A DNA stretch of 64,000 nucleotides. It comes from Apoderus coryli. Taxonomy: Eukaryota; Arthropoda; Insecta; Coleoptera; Attelabidae. Under the pieces are notes generated by a model. That model worked only from the letters and a program-made list of their open reading frames with translations. It was not told the origin of the DNA and made no database searches. A program made the position numbers and the translations under genes. The first letter of the stretch is position 1, and every line of letters starts with the position of its first letter. Location of the stretch: positions 10,726,001-10,790,000 of the forward strand of contig OU452210.1 of assembly GCA_911728435.2 (NCBI GenBank), given 5' to 3'. Positions 34,973-49,200 of the stretch are shown here, in pieces.

Positions 34973-37080
34973 TATATTGAATTTACTTATCACAGTAAAA
35001 GCAGCTGTAAAGTAATAATAATTGGAATTTATTTTAAATTTAAACAGAAAAATATTTTATGCCTTGCACTCCATCCTTAGAAAAACTCTTTGTAAATGAA
35101 TGTAAAACTGAAAATATTCAAACTAATGAAAGTACTGAAATCATCAAAGTTTAGCTGTATTATTCTGACTACTAAAAGATTTAACCCTTGATTTCTTATA
35201 TTATGCAAGAAATGAATTACTACTTATTTAACATAATACTTGCATGCATGCATGGAATTTGAGCCATTCCTGTGGAGGCAACATCTTTGTTAGTAATGCC
35301 AAGTTCTTTATTTACCAAACTGTTATTTGATATATGAGTCGTCAGTAAATAGACTGAAATTTTGTAATTCAATTTATTTTAGGTTCCTGATAATTTTTTG
35401 TAAAAAAATGCAGCTTTTATATATTTATTTAGCTAGTTCGAATTGATATACCAGTGTAATTAGACTATATATAAATGTAGAAAGGAGCATTTTTCTAAAT
35501 GTTAAAAAACAAATTGGATATAGCTACGTAATTTTCTTGGTTTGCTTTAACGTCATGAAAGCGAAATATTGCCACATTTGCTCTTACGTGTTTTCAGATC
35601 TATGTTGGCGCCACGTTTTCATATCCAGTGGTAAAGCGTGATTTTCAGCATCAACAGCGTCTCGATGTCTATTATAAAGAGTTTTACATCAATTTAGTTC
35701 TTAAAAAGTCTTAAGTATTTTTACACAAAATTGTTAGAGAAAAATATATTTTCAGTTTTTCAGATTAGGTTGTTTGCGAAAAATATTAAATCTTTTTTTA
35801 AATTTGAATTGTTTGGCTGAATTTCCAAATGATATTTTTACAATATCTTGCAGAGTTGCTTAATTAACTTGTTTAATTAACTAATAACTACACATTTTTT
35901 TAATGTGTGTATTACATTTAATTCACGACTAGTTTGTAGACAAGGTTCAAAACAATTAAACTTATTTACCGAATCACGAAACTACACTAAATCTATCTAT
36001 GCTATTACATACAACTCGATATTTATCATCAGCCGTTGAATATTGTATTGCTATATTTGTTTACAATCAGTGAGCCTCAAATGCCCAGACAGTTTTAATC
36101 GCTATAAAGATATTTTAACAAAAATGTCAAAAATATAAAATCGATGATGATGACCGATATCAGTTGATAGAGAACAGGTATTTTTTGGAAAAACTATACA
36201 GTTTCTTAAACTTAGAAGACCATACGAAACTTAAATATTGTAAATAAAATAGCAATATCTGTTAAGCAATACTCCAAAAGGAGGTTGGTTTGCCGTGATA
36301 CAGGAAATCAAGTTTAAATTGGTTATCTGTTCGACCGATACGACGGGCCGTTCTTATTAAAAATTTGCGGGTATCTATAAAGCGCTTAGTCAGTACGTCT
36401 ATTCCTATTCTGTTTCATTTTCATCGAATTCTTTTACCAATTTATAAGGCTAGATCCTAAAGAAACGTTTTTATATAACTAAAATATAGAAACTATAAGA
36501 TTCTCTATTTTTGCCTTTTTATATAAATATTTGGAAACCTTTTTACATATACCTAGTAGTTCTAAAATCAGTATGAAATGGTCTAAGTAGGACCTTTTTC
36601 CCTTATGAAAAAAATGGGTCTGTTTTGTCCTGAAAATTGCCTGTAATTAGTACGACTATGAAGACTTGTTTGATCTTTCGATTTCGGAGCCTAAAAATGA
36701 ACTGAAGTTGCGAGATAGTTTGTATGGGTCTCCGAACTTCTCTGGAACTTTGATATTCGAAAATGCATTGTCAAATGTAAATAAGCAGAAGACCACCTTC
36801 TCGTCTGAAACCAATATTTACGTTTTTCTGGGATCTTTTTAACTCTTAACAACTCGTCTTCTTCTTGTTAAATTTTATAGATACCTACAAATAATTAAAT
36901 TGTGGAACCCCTGTATATTAGTATATTCTTCCGGTAGTTATATATTTAGTACTCAACAAATTATTTTTTTTTATATATAAATCTCAATAAAGGAAATCCT
37001 ATTTTTAACTATATTCGAAAGCAAATGGGCAATTTTCTTAATTAATTGCTATTTTTAGAGTCTAAAATAAAATAACTTAC

Positions 37081-37298
37081 GGTTTTGTTTCCCAAATTCC
37101 GCACTCTGCAACTGAGATAAGCTGATTTTCCAACCAATGCGGTTACATTTCGTGGCGTTGTTGCATCGAAGTAGGGTTCAAATCGGCTTGGTGGTACACC
37201 AGGTGCTCCCATGGGCATTGGCGATACTGTCCCACTTTCAGGCAGTGCATTGAGACCGTTTGCGGAATTGGACATGTCGCCAATCACGTATAGATTTT
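37081..37298 (-). CDS. dpr6/dpr10: Dpr-family protein, N-terminal linker and first half of Ig1
   Basis: After acceptor cctctttttttag|AAAATC the frame reads NLYVIGDMSNSANGLNALPE. A Pro/Gly-rich stretch (MPMGAPGVPPSRFE) follows, then PYFDATTPRNVTALVGKSAY and LSCRVRNLGNKT. The PYFDxxxPRNVTALxGxxAYLxCRV run is diagnostic for Dpr Ig1 and carries its first disulfide Cys. The donor is AAAACC|gtaagt in phase 0. The exon needs one base from an upstream exon, which must supply the signal peptide. I could not find that exon in the window. Confidence 0.94.
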
Positions 37299-38112
37299 CT
37301 AAAAAAAAGAGGAACATTCTTTATCTCGGTAACTTATAACAATATCGGATTTTATTTTTCGCATTGAAATTCATAAAAAACGGCTAACATTGTAAATTAT
37401 TCAAACAGCGTGCCAGATGCCAAGATGATCTATTTAATAAAGTTCAATTACACAAAAATAAAAGTAAAATTCAAGTATTAAAATCTGCTGTAAACATGAA
37501 TATTATTGGATAACTGTCAAGCAAAAACATCCTAATTGTTATTGAACCAACATACCTATAAATATAAGTCCATAATTTTTAATTATGCGTTATATTTTAC
37601 ATTCTGTGCGAGCATTTGTAAAAATTACGTGTCGTTTGGGGCTCTGCTATTATTCTTTTAAAATGAAATAAAATATTTCACCATGATTTAAAGCTACATT
37701 AGCAAATTGGTTTATCGATTTTTTTATTTCTATTATTCTATTTGGTGTTGTACTGAATGAAAATATGTTAGTTTTATCTCCCAAAATGAAAAATAATTTT
37801 TCAATAATAAAATGCCCATATTTTATTCCTCCGTGCATAACGGCAAACAAAATAAAAACCGAAAATAGTCTACACGTGGATACAACGTTGGAGTTAAATC
37901 CCAATGAAATATGTTTCCAGGTATTTCGTTTTTATTCATTTAGCCTCCAATATCTCTCTTACTGGGACTATGGGATTTTTATTAGACTTATATTCATCAA
38001 GGTGATTTTATTATTACGATATTTGAGGGTTATTTGTTATAGAAAAGTCATATTATGAAGTATGTTAGTTTCAAAATAATTAATAAGTTGGTATTATATC
38101 AAACTTTTTTAA

Positions 38113-38127
38113 CGCCGCCGCCGCGGC
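38113..38127. repeat. short GCC-repeat run in A+T-rich context
   Basis: CGCCGCCGCCGCGGC stands out sharply from its surroundings. An ATG follows at 38129 with an 89-codon plus-strand frame of doubtful reality. On the minus strand the run would encode a short Ala tract. Confidence 0.6.
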
Positions 38128-41100
38128 TATGATTTTATACAAAATATTTTTGAAACATTTTCTCTTTAGCACATTTTTAATTTTGCTATGGAGAATGGCA
38201 TATATTCTGCAAGGGTACATACGAATAGCACTATTGCTTCATTGTTATTACATCCTCCTAAAAAGAGACTCTGATCAATCCAAGATATTTTTAATAGATG
38301 AATTAGAGATGCCAATCTACATATTATGCCAATCGTCATTTCTGCGGAATATTTTAGCACAAAAAAAACGGGTAAATTTTAATTTTCCCAATAAATAACA
38401 GTTGAAAATTTATTTTACGCAGATATATTTCAGACAGGGAGTGGTAGCGTTGCGATGCCGTTTCCTTTCAAAATTTCTATTGAAAATCGTGTTTCTCCAT
38501 TTAAACACACCAAAGGCAAATGAAATGAATATTAGGGAAGACAAATAAGTCAATTTATTTTAACTTAGACTCTGTGACATTTTAATTGAATGTGAATAAT
38601 TCTTCATTAATATTCGATGATTATTGTGGGTGTTTTATATTTATATATATATATTTGCAGTTTGAATGCTTCTATAAAATTCCAGAAAGTAAATGAAAAA
38701 CTAATTTCCATAATTTTTTTAATGATGCAGTCATTTTCATATAAATGAAAATTTTAAATAAAATTTCTCAAATACGTTACACGACAAATTTGTTTATCCA
38801 AACTGTCTTACGATTTTGTTTATTTAATATCACAAATGAGTGTCTCTCTAAGCTTACAACAAGCTCCCGTTAAGTTGTGCTAACAGCAGACAGGACCTTA
38901 ACTTTAGGGTTGACATTAAACCTTTCTGACGCAAGGAAACCATCTGGTTATATTTTAGCGAAAAACAAAATAACATTAGCATAATTACTGTTGGTTTAGG
39001 TAGGTGCCTCATTTTATATAACCAGATCATGTATAAGAACAATTTTACAGACATATTATATTTTTCATCTCACGAAGCATAAAAAATGTTTAATTATGAG
39101 TTGCATTAAATACAAAATCAATGTTTCCCCCTTTTCCAGTATGATGAGAAGGTGCCCCTTGCTACTATTTGTGAAAGGATAAGAGTGGCTCTTGTGAACT
39201 CATACTAAGCTGTGAAGTAAACAAAACAAGTCAGGTGCTTTCATTAATCGTTATTTGTTTGTGACACATTAAACCAGTGTTGTAGTAAAGAAAAAAATAT
39301 ACATATATTATGTATATTTAATATAGAATTACACAAAATATATATTTACTTAAATAAGGTTGGTTGATTTTTTAAACAAACAAGCCGGTCGTTTAAAAAT
39401 TTGGAAATTTGCATTGAAACACAAAACGAGTATTATGAGCACATTTTAAAATAAGGACTGAGTAGCAGCTGATGGACATAAACTGAAATGACTCAAAAAA
39501 TAGCATGAGTTGCAGGAAAACAGTGAATTTTTAATGAGTTTTTTTACAAACTTGGTAAGGAATATTAAATAATATAAGTGTGACATCTTTATTATTCAAG
39601 GCCTTTGTTGCAAAAATCGGAAATAAAAAATAGAGCAAACTGATATGACTCGAGGAAGATCTAATTTTTAAGATAAAGTTGTTTATATTCCGAGTAGGTA
39701 GCACTTTTAAGAAAAAACCTTTCTGTTTTCCAAACATACGTGAACGTCGTTAACAGGTTTCTAAGGAATAACGGGTCTTTTAATACAATAAAATAGGTGT
39801 TGCACAAAAAAAGTTTCCCTTGCAACGTTTGTAAAGAGTAACGTACGTTGAATTAAATGAAAAAGCACTATATGCATGCTAAAATTTAACGCTTTTTTAA
39901 TTTGTTTGCGATTAAAGGTACGTAATCATGAGCATTGCACTAATAAGGGAATTGAATTTATTTTTTCTCAAAATCTGCAACAGATATGAAAAAATATTTA
40001 CTAAACGTCTTGAGTTAAAGTGTTGCCATTGGTAATTAATTGTCTGTGGTATTTTAAAATAAAATAAAACCCTAATTTCCAACATTATCCACAACTTCGT
40101 CTTGAAGATTTTAGGGCTTTTGTTTGTTTCAATTTATTTATACTTGAACAATTCTTGAACTTCTGATATTATCTTTTTGTTTCATCTTCACTCCAGTTAT
40201 TAAATTATTTTCTTAAGCAAACAGAAAAAATCCCAAAAGGGATATAAGCGAAATATGTTTTCACTTCCATACCAAAAATTTGTACATTTATTTGTTTGAA
40301 ACAATGAAAGTATAAAAATAAAAAGGTTTTTCCATGGGCAAAATTTAAAACTCAATGCCAATATGTATAAGTACATATAGGTATATACTATATTTTATTC
40401 AATTTGTGGTTTGAATTGAAAACAACTACTTTTAATGGTGAGTCCAAATTTTTAAGGCGTAAACTACTACTAACTAACTAGGAATAAGTTTAAGATTAAG
40501 CTACATTTATGGTAAATTATTATTTTTTTCAAGTTTACTTATATCTATCTAAATTCTTATTGATTCCACTGGAAATTCAAATAAAGAAAAATAATAAATT
40601 GTCCCATAATTTAAAATTATAATGGCTTGAAATACATATTTTCCAATGTAAAAGATATTCATAACGAAAGCAACTTCTGTTCGTTTTATGCTACTTTTTA
40701 AAAATAAAAATGAAATATCATTTGAAAGAAAACGGAAACGATTTTCTACTATCCAAAGAAAACGTAAACATATTTCTCCAGAGAACATTTTGTTTTCATA
40801 TATTACGTGTAGATATCGTAAAGTCTATAGATATAACGATTTGTCATTTAAGATTCATACTATTAATAAAGACGAAGAGTTTTTAAATAAATTGTCCCTT
40901 CAAAATCCCTCAAATAAACAATAAAAAATTCGACTTTATGTTTGACGTGGGCGGCAGTTGAGGAAAGCACTTGATAAAGCCAAAGAAATCGTATATATAG
41001 TGCATACACTGGTTTTTCCAGTAATATTTCTCTTTAAATTTTTAATATTTTAAAAATTCTAACTATAAGTTGTTACATCCGGAGTACATAACTTCTAAGA

Positions 41101-44100
41101 CATTTAATGTAGCGCTTAAATATAGGTTCGTTTTAAAGATAGTTATAAAATTCAGCAAAATATGACTTATATAAACATGCATATAGTTACTTTGAAGATA
41201 AAAATTCCTCATGATGCACATATAGCTTGTATGTATGTAACCATGTTAACATTTTTATATATTTTTACGTTAGTCTACTACTAACTTCACTATATCTATA
41301 ATACATATCTTAAAATTGTAATATATGTTGTTGTCAACATTTGCAATATGCAAATCATCAGGACTAATTTCTGTTATGTTGTTTTTTTGTTATCCTTTAG
41401 AGCTTAAGATCGACCAGTAACGCTTGGAAACCACCCGATGGGTTTATCAAATTATCACAGTTATTATATAGGGCGAATGGTATTGTTGATAATAATTGAC
41501 GCTGTTTTAAATTAAAAATCATTCAGTTAGGTAGTGTTTGAAAGAAATTTGGGATCAGCATCCAGTAGATTATTACGCTCATATGTTTAGAAAAAATAAT
41601 ATTAAAAAAAACTGTAAGTATAAGAATATTTGGAGAGTTGTAAACCATGAAATAGGCAAAAAATTATCATGAAACTTTTCCTGCAATATAAAGATATATA
41701 AAATACTTCTCTAGTGAATAAATCGGGTCAAAGCAATAAAACAAGAACATGTAAGGGGGCATGAGGTTAACAAACCGAGTCTGATGTGATATTTTTGTTT
41801 TGTAGGTATATAATATTAATAATTGATGTGTTTAACTTATTTTTCAAACAAAACCTAAAGTCTGTAAATCTTGGTCACCGCGTATAAATCGAGATATCTG
41901 CTATGAATGTATTCACTTTTTATGTTGTTATTACTGTGCCTTGGAATGCTTTATAATTTCCAAAACAATACATCTTGTTCTAATATTTCTATTCTCAAAA
42001 ATCTATTGTAAACCTCTAGACACCTTGTACATATACACATAAAAATTTATTTAGATACCTTTGTATTTCAATGGGATGTGTAAGTGCTCAACAAATATGC
42101 AAATTGAAAAAGAAAGTCTACACAAAAGTACATTTGGTATGCAAACTCAGTTAGATCATGAATTCATCGAGAAAAGGGGTGGCTTATTTTTATGCCCAGC
42201 TGAATTAATATACATTTTTCTATAACTAATATTTGTTAAAAAACTGGGTTCAGAAATTGCGTGCTTCGGAAAAATACTGGTTCATTTAAATGAAATACGT
42301 GACTGTGAGAAAGATTTGCTATTTTCGTCGTAAGCAATTTTTAGTTAATATAAAGTAACGAGATAGATAGATTTAAACATATTACATTTAAATACCGAAT
42401 TTATTTTGCAAGCTTCTATTTATAAAAAAGCACATTCTATAAGCAAAAATGCTTACGTACTAAATTGCTTTCATTATCATTAAGTAACGTAAGAAATTGG
42501 GGATTAGTTTCTAAGCGGACGAAAATTAATATTAAAAACAATGATGCCGCAAAATTAGCAAAAACAGCAGGTGTATTTAACCCCTGCAGCAAAATTGACG
42601 CAATTTAACGGCACTAAAATAAAAAACCCATGTAAACATTTTTATAACGCTTACACTAAAATGACCAGTTTCGCAATACGAAGTGTAAGATTGTGAAGTA
42701 TTCAAACGGTAAACGCTTGTCTTCAAAATCTGTTTAAACCTAAACCTACTCCATATTAAACGTTAAACAAACTAAATATCTAGTGAACAGTTTGTACTAA
42801 AAGTTACAACACGAAACTATGCAATGCACTACTATTTAGTAGTTTAATTACACCTGGTGTTCGTAATACCTTTATTTAAATTGTTTTCATGAGAGAACTA
42901 TATTGCTACCAATAATATTCATAACGTACTGTAAATAGAACTCAATTATCACTCCATGTAAAGTTTCAGGTGCGAATTAAAAATTACAGGAATTTACTGT
43001 CACATACATACTTAATAGCTTTTAAAAAATAAAACAATAAATTATTCTTAAACACACCTTTCCAACCTGATATTCTGTTCTTTCCTAATTAAATATCTGA
43101 AACTAATTCCAGAAAAAGTATATAGGAAGACCTTTTAGCTGTAATTTGTAGATGTATTGATTTGTGCTGAAGTTGTCGGCTGATTTGTCACAAGTAGGTA
43201 TATTTGAGGATTTTAGTCCCTTCATCAGTCCCTTATGCCCTTATGTATCTTAATCGAGTTAAAATGTGATTCCAGAACTGTAGGGAATATAAAGATATAT
43301 ATAGCTATATACACATAATATATTTTATTCCATGTTAAATTAACTGTTGGTTTTATAGATTTTCTTGTGCGACAGGTAGAAGCTTAGAAGAAAATTTAAT
43401 TAATTTCGCATCTGTGTAAGTTTAATTCTTGTTTTGGTGATATATAACAAATCTGTTTAAAACATTTAATTATAAATCTGCATCTTTGGTTAGTCATAAA
43501 AATGTGGCAAATGAATAAGAACAAAAGGAACAGAGTATATCAAAAATTATTTGTACCGTCATAAAAAGCCACTGGAATCCTCAAGTACCTACCGTATAGG
43601 GATTTAGCCATAGTAAATAAAATAGAAGGAGTTTTCATGTTGAACTTTTGGGTACAGAAAAGGTCAAGCGAATATTTATGTTTAGCGACCCAATGATTTA
43701 CTACTGGTTACTCCAGATACACAAAAAATGAGAATTATAATACGAATAATTTCTTTATTGCAGTTAATAATACCTATCCAATGTACTGTCTTGCAATAAC
43801 AGCTGCTATTATGCTTTTAAAAATATTTTTCTTATGATAATTAAAAATATGATTGATTACAAATGACAAGCAATTAATCCAATATCTCATTTAAATTACA
43901 TGAAGATGCTACCCAGTTATTGAAAAGTTCAGTATTAGATACTTGTTGGATGTACTCTATAAATATATCTCGAAAATTTGATGAAAAAATAATCACGTAT
44001 TTGATAGAGAAACACTAGGAATATTATTAGATATCTACCTATCTATTAGTAAAAAGTCTCTGTCTAAGATCTAACAATGTAAGTAATTTTGTGCGCAGTT

Positions 44101-45749
44101 GTACTTAAATATAATTTTCTTATTTAGAAGTTGTGTGCATGTGATACATTCCAATTAAATTATATCGCTGACATGGAAAGTTTGTTGTTTTGCACACTCT
44201 ATGCCTGGATGATCAATTACACATTCAAATTGGTTAAGTAAGTTCAAGTTATTCATGAGTGTACCAAAGTCTACTTGTTCTATAGTAATAATGTACAACG
44301 TTCATGATTGTTTTTGTTTTGGTACATTAAGTTAATAGAATCGCAACAATAACCAAGAAACATTCGAACATAACTCACTAAAAGAAGAAGTATTAAGTAT
44401 AGCTACCTACTCGTATAATTCTCCCGGATAGATGAACAGACACATTCATTTTTCCATATTCAAAAAGTAAAATATTTTCTGCCATCCAATTACAGTTGCA
44501 AATGGATACAACGTAATTTTAAAAATCATCATCTTTCATAAAAAGTCATCTTAACCAGATTCAAATCATTTACAATTAAATTTTCAACAGGCTAAAACGT
44601 TCAAATGTAAAATAAGATTTGCATTGTACCCTTTATTTGCAAAAACTTTCGTAACATGTAAAAATAGAGAAGCAGACGCTAAGAGTCGCTTTATACATAC
44701 ACGAAATTAGAGGACGAAAAGAGCTCAAATGATCACAAAGCTTCTTATATTCAGGATGACTGGGTAAAAGGAATGTGATTACATTTTGCATGTTTTAAAG
44801 TTTCGTTTGCCACTGTCCATTTTGGAATTGTTAGTCGGTATACCTATAATTTAGTTTTATAAATAAATAAAACCACTAAATTTTATCAATTCGCTTTGGT
44901 TTAAATTTACTTGTTGTTTTGCTTTACGATGAAAAAACACATAAATGTCGCACGGGTTATCTTATCGCGTGCCATAAAATTGCGATATTCATATTACTTT
45001 ACGAAATTAATTACCGGCTGTTAAACAGTTTTTTTATTAGTAGCAACTATTCTTTTAAACACAACACGGAAATACTATTTAACGTATTTTATGGTCAATT
45101 TTATGCGTTTAACGACACGGTGGTTTAAAACGTTTAAAAGTTTTTTTGTAACTGAGTCAGTTTTCTTCCGATAAAAATTTTAGGATTGTAATTAGATATA
45201 ATAATGTGCAACATTAGAAATGAGTGAAGACTATGTTTTAATCTAGACGCAGAATGTATTGTTTATAATAGATCCCCATCCTTATAGCTAAATAAAAGTT
45301 TAGATCATAGAATTGTAGTACTGAGAGTGGTGTTTCTATTGGCGTCTTTAAAGAGTTCGTGTTTTCTTGGAGAGGTTTCAATAATTTAACTATTTCTGCC
45401 TCAAAAAACGGTTTCTATATAATTATACGAAAGGAACACAAGGATACCTCGTAGTTCGAAAATGGTTTATTAGATAAACCATCCATATGTAATTAAAATT
45501 GAACACTATAGCATTTGGATATACATATAATATATAAACTTTATAAGCTGCAACTACCTATTAACAGTGTGCTAACTGCAAATGTTTCATAAAGAAAAGC
45601 CTTGCAATACTAATTTATAGTTTTCCAACTTTTAGGAAGTTTTACAATTTAAATTAAAATAGGCATATATAGTCTAACTATTAGCAAAAGTTATAATTTT
45701 AAAGATAAAGAGCGTTAGTTATTAACGAAATGTTTTTAAGATTAAATAT

Positions 45750-45774
45750 ATGTATATATATATATATATATATT
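45750..45774. repeat. TA dinucleotide microsatellite
   Basis: About twelve TA units. Confidence 0.9.
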
Positions 45775-46087
45775 TAACATTTGATTTGAATAGTTATATC
45801 TATAATTCGGTTAAATATGGATTCCCATATGAGCAAAACTAATCACAACATTTTCTTAAATATCTACAATTCTTTCCTTCCTTATAGTATGGTATACATT
45901 ATAGCATTTAGCTTTGCCGAAATAGATGAACTATCTCAGTAAACCCCATTGTGTAGTTTAAAATCATTTTCAAACCGCAGTAAATGGATGCAGTGTGTAC
46001 TATTGTTATTCTTTGACCTTTACTTGAATGTGTGATTTTTTTAAAAATCATTCCACCCTTTTCTTGCAGTGTCATTACCGACGAAAG

Positions 46088-46281
46088 TATAAAAAACATA
46101 GGTACTCAGGCTGTTTTGAAACAGGGAGAAAATTTGGGACATCTTACTAACAAAGGGATAATTAGGGTTTATGGTCGTATAATATATAAAAAACATAGGT
46201 ACTCAGGCTGTTTTGAAACAGGGAGAAAATTTGGGACATCTTACTAACAAAGGGATAATTAGGGTTTATGATCGTATAATG
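46088..46281 (+). repeat. 97-bp tandem duplication, two copies
   Basis: Two adjacent copies with period 97 bp, the first ending near 46184 and the second near 46281. They share ACATAGGTACTCAGGCTG through TAGGGTTTATG. I see one or two differences, for example TGGTCG against TGATCG. Each copy contains the perfect hairpin CTGTTT-TG-AAACAG. The near identity points to a recent duplication. Confidence 0.95.
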
Positions 46282-49200
46282 TAAACACCACTATACCACT
46301 GACTTTCAAAAATATTACAAGCAATAGTACCTATGTTTAAGTTTATTTGTTATATCGTAGAGTCGTTACTTACGTTTCAATATTAACATTTGGTTGCAGC
46401 ATTTAATCCAGTGGAAATCTATTATCCTTCAAATTTCCTATCACATTTGATTCGAATTTCACGTTGAAATGCCCGGAACTCATAATTGCTTACCACACGC
46501 TAAGCAACACATCAGCAAAATGACAAATGATCAGTTTAATTTTTAATAAATTTATTTAATGAAGTTTTTTTCAACATCATGCTGCTTAAATAATTCAATA
46601 AACATTATTTTTTTAAAATTTATATAGTATTTCATACAATAGATTATCTTTTATATTTTGTTTACGTGCAGTCAGCAAAGCATAATGTACGAAGGTGTAA
46701 TTTAAGCTGTAAATAACAGTTTTCTTACTCTTACGATGAATGTGCTGATATTGGATTGTGCAAGTTTAGACATTTGCAAGGAAAACTTCTAATTTATTAG
46801 TTCCTTTAACTGAAACGATAAAATCGTACAACCATGAAGGGTTTCATGGAAATTTTCTGTGAACCGCACTTTATATCTACCGTTATAAACAATCGAAAAT
46901 TTCCAGGTAACATTCAATAGTAATTAGATGTAGTAGGTACGAGAAGAAAAAATTATCATGTACGTAAAACTATAAAAATTTTCTGTCTAATTTTATTGAA
47001 ACATTGTGAAAACATATTATAGGTACGCAATGTGTGTCGGCCTTTCTACATAAATTTTGGCAAATCCTGACCGTAACGGTTAACGTCACTGGAGCACTGG
47101 ACATGAAGTATTGTAGCCTGAAATATTTCCCTACTTCATTACATCACATTAAATATTAAATTTGAATTATGAGTTATGGATATTAGAGATTGTTCAGTTC
47201 AGCAGCCGATTGTTATCGGCTTATATTTATGAAATATTACGAAGGCAAAAGCGCAAAGTTATTTTGTCAAGATTCTGGAAAATTTATTATTTGATACCTA
47301 CGCTGAAAGGAATTTCAAGCTATATCATAAACACCAGCTAAATAAATTGGTATTTCGCTTATTTCATTTAAGTTTTAGATTTTAAAGTTTATGAGTTTAC
47401 GACAGTTCCTAATTACTCGTATCCAAACTCCAAACATATGCTTCATTCAAATTTTGGTACAGTTTATGACATGGACGTCTTAATTTCATTTGCAGATGCA
47501 CCCTATGTTTTTCCAAACGTTTGAATACAAGTTTACAAATTGAAAAAAATGTTATTTTCATTCATCATTTACTGATAACTGAAATTATTTTATACGACGT
47601 TGTCACTAAAACAAGTAAAATGAAATAAATACATTATAATTTTATTTATGTTAGAATTTTGGGCAAAATATATGAGCGAATCCGCAAACCTATGTAATAG
47701 GGCTAGTGGTGAGTAACAGGTCGGTAAAACAGAATTTTATATCGAGTGCCAAAGGGTGAACATGAGCTGTTGCTCTGGCTTTGGATCCCTAGACGCCTGT
47801 CTCACCGCTGCCGCTGGTTGAAGGCAGGAAAAAATTCCGTTCAAATTACAAAAGTTTTACATTTTTCCTGTTGTTTTACGTGGTGTCTATGTTTCGTCGT
47901 TTTTAGGTTCATAAATATTTAAAAATCGACAATAGGATCAAAAACACTTAAATCAAACATTTCTCATAAAATATACAGGAAACTTGTTTTTACATTAGAT
48001 TTTAATGGCAAAATGTATAAATCTTGATCTTCTGGAATGCACTGTGTGCATGTATGCTACATAAGCATAACTTTTTTTTTGATATTTAAGTTAATTTAAT
48101 TGTTTTAAACTTGTAATTGCGTATGCCTCTGGTATGATAATTACTGAGTTTGTGTAGAATTTTACCTAAATATTACACGCTAAATTCTAGCTAGTTATTT
48201 GTTATTTTCACTGAAATGTAATAAATGATGTTCTTCTAAAATATAGGGAATAATAGTTACTAAAGATTTGTGCGGTGAATAATTTATAAAGTACTGGAAT
48301 AAAATACATTTCATAACAGCTAAAGTTCACTTGAAGTATGCGCTCTTCACTTAATAAAGTTAGCTACTAATAACAAGTAGATATGTATATATTTTAACCT
48401 GTTGTTATAATTTAAGCAGTCTCAATGAATAGGTACATCTTCATGGATTCTTATGGCATACGAGTACGTAAACCATCAAAACATCTAAGAGCGAAAATGT
48501 AACACTTTTATGTTGCAAATAATATTCCTTACGACACAGTATTTGCTCTAAATCAATGTATCAAATAACCGCAGTCAAAATCCTTATTACCTTTATGCGT
48601 GATATTTGAAAGCCAATATCGTTACTTGTTAAAGTCAGATCCTTGAATTATATTTCCTGGATGTAACTTATTTCTCGTTGGACAAAACTGGAATGAAAAT
48701 AAATCTTAATTTTTTCTATCAGATAAGCTCCAATATTACAAAGTAATATTAAATAAAATATTGTTCGTGATTTATCCTTCCATGTCAGCTCTAATCAAGC
48801 GAACAATAAAGGACAAGGCCTCAAAAAAGAATAAACCTTTTTGTGAACAGTATTTTCACTACGTAAAAAAATAGTTTATAGATAATGAAGTTCAGCATCT
48901 TTGGCATCTATCTTAGAGCATACAAAATGGTCTCTAGTAAATTCTTTTTTGTCACAATGGATATAAAAATTTTATACATTAAATAGACAGTACCCAACTT
49001 AGGAGATTACTGTACAGGGAACGTTTTTGGAGTAATTTAAACCAGGTAATAAGTTTTATATTTTTAGTCAGAAATATTTTACACAAGAGCTTAATTATGC
49101 ACTTTCAAAATAGTTTTTTAGCTTTAGGAATCATCTAAAAAGTAACTGGTAGAATATAGGAACAAAAATTCTTACGCCAGTTCTGCTTTGAATTGATCTT

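Larger units (their letters stand above)
25684..37080 (-). other. large dpr intron within Ig1
   Basis: An 11.4-kb intron between GNKT| and |VSWIRH. It contains a SINE-like repeat (about 26110-26340), the intact transposon at 32886-34972 and short A+T microsatellites such as ATT repeats near 32168-32180. I see nothing else. Confidence 0.8.

Noticed and set aside
37650..37904. Minus frame with a signal-peptide-like hydrophobic run (VVSTCRLFSVFILFAVM) as possible first dpr exon
   Set aside because: No ATG precedes the hydrophobic part (only TTG), a stop lies just upstream, and no phase 1 donor fits the exon at 37298.
38129..38398. 89-codon plus frame after the GCC run
   Set aside because: Hydrophobic, A+T-driven composition, overlapped by a minus frame; no recognisable domain or signal-peptide pattern.
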